Shown here in pieces: positions 33,641-42,626 of a DNA stretch of 64,000 nt. The notes under the pieces are model-generated. The model had not been told where the DNA came from. It searched no databases and saw only the letters and a program-made list of their open reading frames with translations. The stretch comes from Shinella granuli. Its GTDB lineage: Bacteria; Pseudomonadota; Alphaproteobacteria; Rhizobiales; Rhizobiaceae. Made by a program: the position numbers and the translations under genes. Location of the stretch: the NCBI RefSeq assembly GCF_004341885.1, contig NZ_SLVX01000001.1, positions 600,077-664,076 of the forward strand, written 5' to 3'. Position 1 is the first letter of the stretch. Each line of letters opens with the position of its first letter.

Positions 33641-35925
33641 GCTGCTGCGCACCCGGCACGGAAGGCGCCGTCGAGGCGCAGCGCGCGGCACTGCCCTCCT
33701 CGGAGGAGCTGATGCTGGTGAGCCGCCCGGTCGGCGAGGGCCTGCGCCAGAGCGATCTCAGCGTGCCGGGCGTCTATTGCGGCACCTGCATCACCACCGT
33801 CGAAGGCGCGCTGAACGCGCTGCCGGCCGTGGAGCGGGCGCGCGTCAACCTCTCCACCCGCCGCGTTTCGGTGGTCTGGAAGGAGGAGGTCGCGGGCCGG
33901 CGCACCGATCCGCAGGAGATCGCCGCCGCCATCCGCGCCACGGGCTATGACACGCATCTCTTCTCGCTGGCGGCGGAAGGCGACGACCGGCTGCGCAACC
34001 AGTTGATCCGCGCCGTCGCCGTCTCGGGGTTTGCGGCGACGAACATCATGCTGCTCTCGGTCTCCGTCTGGTCGGGTGCCGAGGCCGCGACGCGCGACCT
34101 CTTCCACTGGATCTCCGCGCTGATCGCCGGCCCGACGCTGATCTATGCCGGGCGCTTCTTCTACCAGTCGGCCTGGAATGCGCTGCGCCACGGCCGCACC
34201 AACATGGACGTGCCCATCGCGCTCGCCATCACGCTCTCCTATGTCGTCTCGCTCTGGGAAACGCTGCACAGCGCCGAGCACGCCTGGTTCGACGCCACGG
34301 TGAGTCTGCTCTTCTTCCTGCTCATCGGTCGCACGCTCGACCACGTCATGCGCGACCGCGCCCGCTCGGCCATCACCGGCCTTGCCCGCCTTTCGCCGCG
34401 CGGGGCGATGGTCATCCGGCCGGACGGCAGCCGCGACTACCGGCCCGTCGAGGAGATCGCCGTCGGCGAACACCTTTCCATCGCCGCCGGCGAGCGCATC
34501 CCGGTCGATTGCCGCGTGCTTTCGGGCGCAAGCGACATCGACCGATCGATCGTCAACGGCGAGAGCGATCCCTTCGCCGCCGTGCCGGGCACGCGGCTGG
34601 AAGCGGGCGCGATGAACCTCACCGGTTCGCTCACCGTCGAGGCCATCGCCACGGCGCGCGATTCGTTCCTGTCGGAGGTCATCGGCCTTATGGAGGCCGC
34701 CGAAGGGGGAAGGGCGCGCTATCGCCGCATCGCCGACCGCGCCGCGCAGATCTATTCGCCGGCCGTGCACCTGCTGGCGCTCGTCTCCTTCCTCGGCTGG
34801 GGTTTTTACGACGGCGACTGGAAGCATGCCATGCTCGTCGCCATCGCGGTGCTGATCATCACCTGCCCCTGCGCGCTCGGCCTTGCCGTGCCGGTGGTGC
34901 AGGTGGTGGCCGCGGGGCGCCTGTTTGCCGGCGGCGTGATGGTCAAGGACGGTTCGGCCATGGAGCGCCTTGCCGAGATCGACACCGCCGTCTTCGACAA
35001 GACCGGCACCCTGACGCTCGGCAAGCCGCGCCTCGTCGATCGGGAAAGGCTCAACCGCACCCATCTCGCGCTGGCCGCGGCGCTCGCCGCCCACTCGCGC
35101 CACCCGCTGTCGATGGCGCTGGCGGGCGCCTGGCCGGGTCCGCTGCCGCTTGTCGAAAGCGTGATGGAAGTGGCCGGCGGCGGCCTTGAGGCCGAGACGC
35201 CCCAGGGCCTCTATCGCCTCGGCAACCGCGCCTTCGCCGGCGGCAGCGCCGCGGCCGGGGAAGAGGAGCACGGGCTCTCCGAGGTCGTGCTGTCGCGCGA
35301 CGGCAAGGTGCTGGAGACCTTCCGTTTCGAGGATACCCTGCGGGCCGGGGCAGGCGAGGCTGTCGCCACGCTGAAGCGCGCGCATATCGCGATGGCGATC
35401 CTTTCCGGCGACCGCGCCCCCGCGGTCGCCCGCATTGCCGGCCTGCTCGGCATTGCCCGCTGGCGTGCGGCGCTGTCGCCGCGCGAGAAGACGGAAGCGG
35501 TCGCCGAACGGGCGGCCACCGGCCATCGCGTGCTGATGGTCGGCGACGGCATCAACGATGCGCCGGCGCTCGCCGCCGCCCACGTCTCCATCGCCCCGGC
35601 GACGGCGGCGGATGTCGGCCGGCAGGCGGCGGACTTCGTCTTCCTGCACGAGAGCCTGGAGGCCGTGCCCTTCGCGCACGAGACCGCCTGCCGTGCCGGC
35701 CGCCTCATCCGGCAGAATTTCGCGCTCGCCATCGGCTACAATGTCATCGCCGTGCCGATCGCCATCCTCGGCCACGCGACGCCGCTGATCGCCGCCATCG
35801 CCATGTCGACATCGTCGATCATCGTCGTGGTGAACTCGCTGCGCCTGCGCGGGCAGATACCGGCCTTCGCCGCGCGGGCGGCGGACGAGGCCCGTCCGGC
35901 CGATGTCCTGGTGCGCGCGGCATGA
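33637..35925 (+). CDS. fixI: FixI/CcoI, P1B-type copper-exporting ATPase
   Basis: FixI supplies copper for the CuB centre of cbb3. The 762-residue protein has an N-terminal CC pair (SCCAPGT), a heavy-metal domain with YCGTC, eight membrane segments with the CPC motif (ITCPCALGLAVP), the phosphorylation site DKTGTLTLGK, the SRHPLSMAL motif of P1B pumps, and GDGINDAPAL. The ATG at 33637 overlaps the fixH stop. The stop overlaps the fixS start. Confidence 0.95.
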   Translation: MSCCAPGTEGAVEAQRAALPSSEELMLVSRPVGEGLRQSDLSVPGVYCGTCITTVEGALNALPAVERARVNLSTRRVSVVWKEEVAGRRTDPQEIAAAIRATGYDTHLFSLAAEGDDRLRNQLIRAVAVSGFAATNIMLLSVSVWSGAEAATRDLFHWISALIAGPTLIYAGRFFYQSAWNALRHGRTNMDVPIALAITLSYVVSLWETLHSAEHAWFDATVSLLFFLLIGRTLDHVMRDRARSAITGLARLSPRGAMVIRPDGSRDYRPVEEIAVGEHLSIAAGERIPVDCRVLSGASDIDRSIVNGESDPFAAVPGTRLEAGAMNLTGSLTVEAIATARDSFLSEVIGLMEAAEGGRARYRRIADRAAQIYSPAVHLLALVSFLGWGFYDGDWKHAMLVAIAVLIITCPCALGLAVPVVQVVAAGRLFAGGVMVKDGSAMERLAEIDTAVFDKTGTLTLGKPRLVDRERLNRTHLALAAALAAHSRHPLSMALAGAWPGPLPLVESVMEVAGGGLEAETPQGLYRLGNRAFAGGSAAAGEEEHGLSEVVLSRDGKVLETFRFEDTLRAGAGEAVATLKRAHIAMAILSGDRAPAVARIAGLLGIARWRAALSPREKTEAVAERAATGHRVLMVGDGINDAPALAAAHVSIAPATAADVGRQAADFVFLHESLEAVPFAHETACRAGRLIRQNFALAIGYNVIAVPIAILGHATPLIAAIAMSTSSIIVVVNSLRLRGQIPAFAARAADEARPADVLVRAA

Positions 35926-36077
35926 ACACGCTGATCTTCCTCATCCCCATCGCGCTCTTCCTCGGCGGGCTCGGGCTCGCCGCCTTCCTCTGGTCTTTGA
36001 AGAGCGGGCAGTATGACGATGTCGAGGGCGCCGCCTGGCGTGTCCTCGACGATGGCGACGACAAGCCGCAGCGCTGA
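35922..36077 (+). CDS. fixS: FixS/CcoS, small cbb3 assembly protein
   Basis: The 51-residue protein is one membrane segment (MNTLIFLIPIALFLGGLGLA onward to AFLW) and a tail with the family pattern SGQYDDVEGAAWRVL. CcoS is needed to insert redox cofactors into cbb3. It closes fixGHIS. About 200 bases without recognisable features separate it from gnd. Confidence 0.92.
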   Translation: MNTLIFLIPIALFLGGLGLAAFLWSLKSGQYDDVEGAAWRVLDDGDDKPQR

Positions 36078-36276
36078 CGGCGCGCGGATATGGGGTCATA
36101 GAAACCATGCAAGTGGCGGTGAAAATCCCGCCGAAGCCAAACAATCCCTTGTCGTAAATCGATTTGAATGCCAAAACACCACCGCTGGAGCGGAGCTCCT
36201 CACTCTCTTTCTGCGCGGCGTTTCCGGCATGGGTCCGGAAGCATCCCACGCCGCGCCATCCTACGGAGGTATGAAC

Positions 36277-37707
36277 GTGGCACAGGCGGAAATCGGTCTC
36301 ATCGGTCTCGGCGTGATGGGGTCCAACCTTGCGCTCAACATTGCCGAAAAGGGCAACAAGATCGCGGTCTTCAATCGCACGGTGGCGCGCACGAAGGAGT
36401 TCTATGAAGAGGCCGGCGCGCTCCAGGGCCAGATCGTGCCCTGCGAGACGATCGAAGAGTTCGTCGCCGCCATCCGCCCGCCGCGGCCGATCATCATCAT
36501 GATCCAGGCCGGCGCCGCGGTCGACCAGCAGATGGACCTGCTGCGCCCCTATCTCGAACAGAACGACATCATGATCGATGCCGGCAACGCGAACTTCCGC
36601 GACACGATGCGCCGCTTCGATGCGCTGAAGGACAGCGGCCTCACCTTCATCGGCATGGGCGTTTCCGGCGGTGAGGAGGGCGCGCGTCACGGCCCCTCCA
36701 TCATGGTCGGCGGCACGGAGGATTCGTGGACGCGCGTCGAGAAGGTACTGACCTCGATCGCCGCCAAGTACAAGGACGAGCCCTGCGTCGCCTGGCTCGG
36801 CGAGAACGGCGCCGGCCACTTCGTCAAGACCATCCACAACGGCATCGAATATGCCGACATGCAGATGATCGCCGAGATCTACGGCATCCTGCGCGACGGC
36901 CTGAAGATGAGCGCCTCCGAGATCAGCGCCGTCTTCGGCGAATGGAACAAGGGGCGCCTTGAATCCTATCTCATCGAGATCACCGAGAAGGTGCTCGCTG
37001 CCAAGGACCCGATCAGCGGCAACCCGATCGTCGACATGATCCTCGACAAGGCCGGCCAGAAGGGCACGGGAAAATGGTCCGCCATCGAGGCGCAGAACAT
37101 GGGCGTGCCGGCGACCGGCATCGAGGCCGCCGTCGCCGCCCGTTCGATCTCCTCGTTCAAGACCGAGCGCGAAGCCGCCGAAAAGATCCTCGGCCTGCCG
37201 GACGTGCCGGCGCTTGAGGTCGCCGACAAGGCCGCCTTCGTCAAGGACCTCGAAAGTGCGCTGCTCGCCGGCAAGATCGGCGCCTATGCGCAAGGCTTTG
37301 CGGTGATGTCCGCCGCCTCGAAGGAATATGGCTGGAACCTGCCGATGCCGACCATCGCCAAGATCTGGCGCGCCGGCTGCATCATCCGCTCGCAGTTCCT
37401 CGACGAGATCACCAGCGCCTTCACCAAGGCGCCGGATGCGGCGAACCTCATCGTCACCCCGGCCTTTGCCGCCATGGTCAAGGAAACCGACGGGGCGCTG
37501 CGCCGCGTCGTCGCCGCTGCCGCGCTGCATGGCCTGCCGGTCCCGGCGCTCGCCTCGGCGCTTGGCTATTTCGACAGTTACCGCCGCGCCCGCGGCACGG
37601 CCAACGTCATCCAGGCCCAGCGCGACTTCTTCGGCGCCCACGGCTTCGACCGTATCGACGGCGCCGACAGTCATCACGGCCCGTGGGGCTCCGGCCTCAA
37701 CGGTTGA
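36277..37707 (+). CDS. gnd: 6-phosphogluconate dehydrogenase (decarboxylating)
   Basis: Gnd oxidises 6-phosphogluconate to ribulose 5-phosphate in the pentose phosphate pathway. The 476-residue protein has the Rossmann GLGVMGSNLALN, the substrate block GVSGGEEGARHGPS, the catalytic GAGHFVKTIHNGIEY with its Lys, and a C-terminal HGFDRIDG. GGAGG at 36265-36269 is 7 bases before a GTG at 36277; an ATG at 36271 is too close to it. A terminator follows at 37731-37764. Confidence 0.94.
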   Translation: MAQAEIGLIGLGVMGSNLALNIAEKGNKIAVFNRTVARTKEFYEEAGALQGQIVPCETIEEFVAAIRPPRPIIIMIQAGAAVDQQMDLLRPYLEQNDIMIDAGNANFRDTMRRFDALKDSGLTFIGMGVSGGEEGARHGPSIMVGGTEDSWTRVEKVLTSIAAKYKDEPCVAWLGENGAGHFVKTIHNGIEYADMQMIAEIYGILRDGLKMSASEISAVFGEWNKGRLESYLIEITEKVLAAKDPISGNPIVDMILDKAGQKGTGKWSAIEAQNMGVPATGIEAAVAARSISSFKTEREAAEKILGLPDVPALEVADKAAFVKDLESALLAGKIGAYAQGFAVMSAASKEYGWNLPMPTIAKIWRAGCIIRSQFLDEITSAFTKAPDAANLIVTPAFAAMVKETDGALRRVVAAAALHGLPVPALASALGYFDSYRRARGTANVIQAQRDFFGAHGFDRIDGADSHHGPWGSGLNG

Positions 37708-37730
37708 GAAATTGGCAAACTGAGATGCAG

Positions 37731-37764
37731 CGGCCCGGTTCGAAGACCGGGTCGTTTTATTTTT
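37731..37764 (+). terminator. Intrinsic terminator of gnd
   Basis: CGGCCCGGT and ACCGGGTCG pair over nine positions (one G-U) around a 6-base loop, followed by TTTTATTTTT. Confidence 0.9.
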
Positions 37765-37805
37765 GGGGCTTTGGCGACGTCGCTTCTGCCCGCAAACCTC
37801 TCCTC

Positions 37806-37894
37806 CGTCATCCTCGGCCTTGAGCCGAGGATCCAACCAACACGGTACGGCTTCGAGGCGCGTATGGATCCTCGGGTCAAGCCCGAGGATGACG
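37806..37894. repeat. Inverted palindromic repeat, family A, after gnd
   Basis: CGTCATCCTCGGCCTTGAGC (37806 on) and the inverted GGATCCTCGGGTCAAGCCCG (37866 on) are the two arms, each a hairpin by itself. They are the same unit as at 4677-4847 and 51823-51900. Confidence 0.8.
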
Positions 37895-37957
37895 TCGAGA
37901 GTGTGGTGGAAGTGTCGCTATAGCAATGGACGAAATGGCCACAAGCATCCGACGCAC

Positions 37958-39001
37958 TTAGGCGTCAGCCGTGGGGATCGGATAGCTCAGCGTCTGCAAC
38001 TCCGCGGCCGCCGTCCCCTCGATGCGGCCGATGACCGCCTTGGCGAGTTCCCGGCCGGCGAGGCGGATGTCCTCGCGCATGGTCACGACCTCTGGCCGCA
38101 GCCATTGCAGGAACATGTGTGGCTCCTTCGACACCATGTCGATGTCGTGGCCGAGCTTGCGGCCCTTCGCCTCCAGCGCGGCGATCAGCGCCACCGCGCC
38201 GCCGCCGCTGCCCGAGACGATGCCGTCCGGCCCGTCCGGTGCGCTGAACAGGGATTCGGCGGCCTTGCGGATGTCGACGAGATTGTTGTCGAGATTCACC
38301 TGGTTGAAGGGCAGGGCCATCGCGCCGAAATCGCGGATCCCCTTTTCGAACCCCGCCCGCATGTGCAGGTAGAAGGTGAGATAGGGCGGCGGCTGCAGCA
38401 GGATGAGCCGCTTGCGGCCGCGCTCCACCAGTTTGCGCACGGCCTCATAGGCAAAACGCTCGTTGTCGAAATCGTGGTAGGGATGGATGAGGCCCATTTC
38501 CGTGCGCCCGTGCGTGGCGAAGGGAAAGTTGCGCTCCATCATCAGCGCGACGCGCGGGTCCTTCGGTTCGGTGCGCGAGATGATCACGCCGTCGGCCGCC
38601 CCCGTCTCCAGCACGTAGCGCACCGGATCCAGCGCATTGCCCTGCGCCCGGTAGGGCGTCACCACGAGATGGTATTGCGTGGTGGCGAGGACTTCTGAAA
38701 TGCCGATGACCATGGGGCTGGTCAGGCCCATGATCTCCTCTTCCAGGCTGAGGATCAGGCTGATGACGTTCGTCTTGCCGGTCCGAAGGCGCACGCCGGC
38801 GCGGTTCGGCTGGTAGCCGATCTGGCGCGCGACGAGGCGCACGCGCTCCTTCGTCTCCGCGCCGATATCGGGCGCATCCTTGAGCGCCCGCGAAACGGTG
38901 GTGATGCCGAGACCGGTCATGAAGGCGATCGTCTTCAGCGTCGGCCGCTCGCCCGGATGCGGAAGTGCCGCCGCCGGGCCCTCGCTCATCGTCTTGTCCA
39001 T
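37958..39001 (-). CDS. LacI-family transcriptional regulator
   Basis: The 347-residue protein has an N-terminal LacI helix-turn-helix (TLKTIAFMTGLGITTVSRALKD at about residues 20-41 with the hinge RLRTGKTNVISLIL) and a periplasmic-binding-protein-like sensor domain (SGSGGGAVALIAAL near the C-terminal lobe). The start at 39001 follows GAGGTGACAGGGG. It is divergent from a sugar ABC transporter operon, which it probably represses. Two matching 14-base operator candidates lie between them. Confidence 0.9.
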   Translation of the reverse strand: MDKTMSEGPAAALPHPGERPTLKTIAFMTGLGITTVSRALKDAPDIGAETKERVRLVARQIGYQPNRAGVRLRTGKTNVISLILSLEEEIMGLTSPMVIGISEVLATTQYHLVVTPYRAQGNALDPVRYVLETGAADGVIISRTEPKDPRVALMMERNFPFATHGRTEMGLIHPYHDFDNERFAYEAVRKLVERGRKRLILLQPPPYLTFYLHMRAGFEKGIRDFGAMALPFNQVNLDNNLVDIRKAAESLFSAPDGPDGIVSGSGGGAVALIAALEAKGRKLGHDIDMVSKEPHMFLQWLRPEVVTMREDIRLAGRELAKAVIGRIEGTAAAELQTLSYPIPTADA

Positions 39002-39087
39002 CCCCTGCCTGTCACCTCTGCGCCCCTTGGACCGGTTATACATTTTTTACCCTCGCCCGCCACTCCCTCACGATCGATCGCTTGAAG

Positions 39088-39101
39088 CTGTAACGATGCA
39101 G
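39088..39101. promoter_or_regulatory. Candidate LacI operator, copy near the regulator
   Basis: CTGTAACGATGCAG has the CTG-n-AACG-n-T-n-CAG pattern with a central CG, typical of LacI-family sites. The same pattern recurs at 39397-39410. It is 87 bases before the regulator start. Confidence 0.55.
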
Positions 39102-39396
39102 GCGTTTTGTCGAGTGAAAAGTGCATCGTCAGTCGCCCGGGAGGGCAATCAGGCCTGTATTGCGCCGCAAAGTCATAAATTATGCATCTGCGAAAAATGG
39201 CTTGGGTCGTGTTTTCTTTGTATTTCTTATATTAAAGCAAATTCAAAATATTAACTCGTAATTTCACGACTTGTTTGATGCGCTATCGCTCTTCTCGCGT
39301 CGCCCATTTTGCACCAAAGAACCGGCACGTGGAGGAAAAACCGATTTTGTGCCTCGACCCCCGTTGCGCGATGAAATCGATTGGGCTACGTTTTTA
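39102..39396. other. AT-rich divergent control region between the LacI gene and the ABC operon
   Basis: The gap of over 400 bases between the two divergent genes is clearly richer in A and T than its surroundings (39170-39290 in particular). It must contain both promoters. I see no gene and no unambiguous -35/-10 pair; only the two operator candidates stand out. Confidence 0.5.
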
Positions 39397-39410
39397 CTGC
39401 AACGTTTCAG
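39397..39410. promoter_or_regulatory. Candidate LacI operator, copy near the ABC operon
   Basis: CTGCAACGTTTCAG has palindromic ends and a palindromic AACGTT core and matches the copy at 39088-39101. It lies 15 bases before the start codon at 39426, where a bound repressor would block transcription. Confidence 0.6.
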
Positions 39411-39425
39411 TGAGGGAGGAGACTC

Positions 39426-40661
39426 ATGAAAATGCGCTTTATGGCTGCTGCGCTGGCAGCGACCGTGGTCCTGCCGTCCGCCGCCGCCTATGCGACCGAC
39501 CTGGAGGTGACCCATTGGTGGACGTCCGGCGGGGAGGCCGCGGCGGTCGCCGAGTTCGCGAAGGCGTTCGACGCCACGGGCAACAAGTGGATCGACGGTG
39601 CGATCGCCGGCGCCGGCAGCACGGCCCGCCCGATCATGGTCAGCCGGCTGACCGGCGGAGACCCGATGGGCGCCACGCAATTCAACCATGGACGTCAGGC
39701 GGAGGAGCTGGTCGAGGCCGGCCTGCTGCGTGATCTCACCGACGTGGCGACGCGCGAGAACTGGAAGGAGATCATCAAGCCGGCCAGCCTGCTCGACAGT
39801 TGCACGGTCGACGGCAAGATCTATTGCGCGCCGGTCAATATCCATTCCTGGCAATGGCTGTGGCTGTCCAACGCCGCGTTCGAAACGGCAGGCGTGCCCG
39901 TGCCGAAGAACTGGGACGAGTTCGTCGCCGCCGCGCCGGCGCTGGAGAAGGCCGGCATCGTGCCGCTCGCCGTCGGCGGGCAGGCCTGGCAGGCGGCTGG
40001 CGCCTTCGACGTGCTGATGGTGGCCATCGCCGGCAAGGACACGTTCAACAAGGTGTTCAAGGACAAGGATGCCGACGTCGCGGCGGGACCCGACATGGCC
40101 AGGGTCTTCAAGGCGGCCGAGGATGCGCGGCGCATGTCCAGGGGCACCAACGTGCAGGACTGGAACCAGGCGACCAACATGGTGATAACCGGCAAGGCCG
40201 GCGGCCAGATCATGGGCGACTGGGCGCAGGGCGAGTTCGCGCTCGCCGGCAAGGTCGCCGGCAAGGACTATACCTGCCTTCCCGGCCTCGGCGTGAACGA
40301 GGTCATATCGACGGGCGGCGACGCCTTCTATTTCCCGGTTCTGGCGGATGAGGAGAAATCCAAGGCGCAGGAGGTGCTGGCCTCCACGCTGCTCGCACCG
40401 GCCACCCAGGTCGCCTTCAACCTCAAGAAGGGTTCGCTGCCCGTGCGCGGCGACGTCGACCTCGCCGCGGCGAACGACTGCATGAAGAAGGGCCTCGACA
40501 TCCTCGCCAAGGGCAACGTGATCGAGGGCACCGACCAACTGCTTTCGGCCGACAGCCAGAAGCAGAAGGAGGATCTCTTCTCCGAATTCTTCGCCAATCC
40601 CTCGATGACGCCGGAAGACGCGCAGAAGCGTTTCGCCGCCATCATCGCGTCGGCGGACTGA
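39426..40661 (+). CDS. Sugar ABC transporter substrate-binding protein
   Basis: The 411-residue protein has a signal peptide (residues 1-23, cleavage near AYA-TDLEVTHWW) and the CUT1-family binding-protein fold, with HWWTSGGEAAAVAEF and YCAPVNIHSWQWLWLSN. The sugar is unknown. It resembles glucose/mannose-type binding proteins of rhizobia. GAGGAGAC precedes the ATG. It is followed by two permeases, an ATPase and sugar-modifying enzymes, under the divergent LacI protein. Confidence 0.88.
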   Translation: MKMRFMAAALAATVVLPSAAAYATDLEVTHWWTSGGEAAAVAEFAKAFDATGNKWIDGAIAGAGSTARPIMVSRLTGGDPMGATQFNHGRQAEELVEAGLLRDLTDVATRENWKEIIKPASLLDSCTVDGKIYCAPVNIHSWQWLWLSNAAFETAGVPVPKNWDEFVAAAPALEKAGIVPLAVGGQAWQAAGAFDVLMVAIAGKDTFNKVFKDKDADVAAGPDMARVFKAAEDARRMSRGTNVQDWNQATNMVITGKAGGQIMGDWAQGEFALAGKVAGKDYTCLPGLGVNEVISTGGDAFYFPVLADEEKSKAQEVLASTLLAPATQVAFNLKKGSLPVRGDVDLAAANDCMKKGLDILAKGNVIEGTDQLLSADSQKQKEDLFSEFFANPSMTPEDAQKRFAAIIASAD

Positions 40662-40726
40662 TCAGGCGGGCAGTTCCAGCACGGCTGCGCGGCGGCCTTG
40701 CATGCGGAATTGCGGGAGAAGGCATC

Positions 40727-40748
40727 GGCCGGCGGTTCGCCGCCGGCC
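40727..40748 (+). promoter_or_regulatory. UUCG-loop hairpin between binding protein and permease genes
   Basis: GGCCGGCGG-TTCG-CCGCCGGCC is a perfect 9-bp GC stem with a UUCG tetraloop in the 140-base gap. It would protect the upstream mRNA from 3' decay and raise binding protein over permease, a common arrangement in ABC sugar operons. Confidence 0.65.
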
Positions 40749-40801
40749 AGGCGGCGCCCCCTGGGCGCTGCCCCTGATCGAGACCAAGGAGGAAGTGACC
40801 C

Positions 40802-41704
40802 ATGACGGGCCAGGCACACACCGGTCGTCCCCGTAGACTGCTGCGCAATCTCAGTTCCAAGATTGCCTCCATTCCCATGATGCTCACCGCCGTCGTCATC
40901 TTTCTCGGCGGCACGACCTGGACGGTCGTCTATTCGTTCACCAATTCGAAGCTGCTGCCGCGGGCGAATTTCGTCGGTCTCGACCAGTACGAACGCCTGT
41001 GGGACGCGCCGCGCTGGATCGTCTCGATCCAGAATCTGGCGATCTACGGCGCCCTGACGCTGGTCTTCAGCCTGGTGATGGGTTTCGTGCTGGCGGCGCT
41101 GATGGACCAGAAGATCCGTTTCGAAAACACCTTCCGCACGATCTTCCTCTATCCCTTCGCTCTCTCCTTCATCGTCACCGGCCTCGTCTGGCAGTGGATC
41201 CTCAACCCGGAGTTCGGTGTGCAGTCCGTCGTGCGCGCGCTCGGCTGGACGAGTTTCACCTTCGATCCGCTCTACAATGCCGACATCGTCATCTACGGCG
41301 TCCTGATCGCCGGCCTCTGGCAGGGCACCGGGCTCGTCATGTGCCTGCTGCTGGCGGGCCTGCGCGGCATCGACGAGGACATCTGGAAGGCCGCGCGCGT
41401 CGACGGCATCCCGATGTGGAAGACCTACCTCTTCATCATCATCCCGATGATGCGGCCGGTCTTCATCACCACGCTCGTCATCATCGCGAGCGGCATCGTC
41501 AAGGTCTACGACCTCGTGGTGGCGCAGACGAGCGGCGGGCCGGGCATCGCCTCCGAAGTGCCGGCGAAATATGTCTACGACTACATGTTCCAGGCGCAGA
41601 ACCTCGGCCAGGGTTTCGCCGCCTCCACCATGATGCTCGTCACGGTCGCCATCATCATCGTCCCCTGGGCCTATCTCGAATTCGGAGGACGCAAGCGTGT
41701 CTGA
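40802..41704 (+). CDS. Sugar ABC transporter permease (MalF type)
   Basis: The 300-residue protein has six membrane segments and the EAA-type cytoplasmic loop AARVDGIPMWKTYLFIIIPMM that docks to the ATPase. It forms one half of the import channel. GGAGG lies upstream. Its end overlaps the next permease by eight bases. Confidence 0.92.
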   Translation: MTGQAHTGRPRRLLRNLSSKIASIPMMLTAVVIFLGGTTWTVVYSFTNSKLLPRANFVGLDQYERLWDAPRWIVSIQNLAIYGALTLVFSLVMGFVLAALMDQKIRFENTFRTIFLYPFALSFIVTGLVWQWILNPEFGVQSVVRALGWTSFTFDPLYNADIVIYGVLIAGLWQGTGLVMCLLLAGLRGIDEDIWKAARVDGIPMWKTYLFIIIPMMRPVFITTLVIIASGIVKVYDLVVAQTSGGPGIASEVPAKYVYDYMFQAQNLGQGFAASTMMLVTVAIIIVPWAYLEFGGRKRV

Positions 41705-42623
41705 CAGCGTTGCTCTCAAATCCGCCCCCGCCGCGGCGTCGAAAGCCGAACCCTGGGGCGCCAAACCCCGCCGCGCGCTTTCCGGCCGCAACATCATGCT
41801 CTACGGCACGCTTATCGTCGCGGCGCTCTATTACCTTCTGCCGCTCTACGTGATGATCGTCACCTCGCTGAAGGGCATGCCGGAAATCCGCCTCGGCAAC
41901 ATCTTCTCGCCGCCGCTGGAAATCACCTTCGAACCCTGGGCGAAGGCTTGGGCCAGCGCCTGCACGGGCCTCAACTGCGACGGCCTGTCGCGCGGCTTCT
42001 GGAACTCCGTGCGCATCACCGTGCCCTCGACGCTGATCTCCATCCTCGTCGCCTCGGTCAACGGCTATGCGCTGGCCAACTGGAAGTTCAGGGGCGCGGA
42101 CATCTTCTTCACCATCCTCATCGTCGGGGCCTTCATCCCCTATCAGGTGATGATCTATCCGATCGTCATCGTGCTGCGCGAAATGGGCATCTACGGCACG
42201 CTGACCGGCCTCGTCATCGTGCACACCATCTTCGGCATGCCGATCCTGACACTGCTCTTCCGCAACTATTTCTCCGCCCTGCCGGAGGAATTGTTCAAGG
42301 CGGCGCGCATCGACGGGGCGGGCTTCTGGCAGATCTATCTGCGCATCATGCTGCCCATGTCGCTGCCGATCTTCGTCGTCGCGATGATCCTGCAGATCAC
42401 CGGCATCTGGAACGACTTCCTCTTCGGCGTCGTCTTCACCCGTCCGGAGGTCTACCCGATGACCGTGCAGCTCAACAACATCGTCAACTCCGTCCAGGGG
42501 GTGAAGGAATACAACGTCAACATGGCCGCGACCCTGCTCACCGGCGCGGTTCCGCTCATCGTCTATTTCGTGTCGGGGCGCCTTTTCGTCCGCGGCATCG
42601 CCGCCGGCGCCGTGAAGGGGTAA
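41697..42623 (+). CDS. Sugar ABC transporter permease (MalG type)
   Basis: The 308-residue protein has six membrane segments and the EAA loop AARIDGAGFWQIYLRIMLPMSLP. The GTG start at 41697 overlaps the previous gene, with GGAGG just before it. It pairs with the MalF-type subunit. Confidence 0.92.
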   Translation: MSDSVALKSAPAAASKAEPWGAKPRRALSGRNIMLYGTLIVAALYYLLPLYVMIVTSLKGMPEIRLGNIFSPPLEITFEPWAKAWASACTGLNCDGLSRGFWNSVRITVPSTLISILVASVNGYALANWKFRGADIFFTILIVGAFIPYQVMIYPIVIVLREMGIYGTLTGLVIVHTIFGMPILTLLFRNYFSALPEELFKAARIDGAGFWQIYLRIMLPMSLPIFVVAMILQITGIWNDFLFGVVFTRPEVYPMTVQLNNIVNSVQGVKEYNVNMAATLLTGAVPLIVYFVSGRLFVRGIAAGAVKG

Positions 42624-42626
42624 GCC

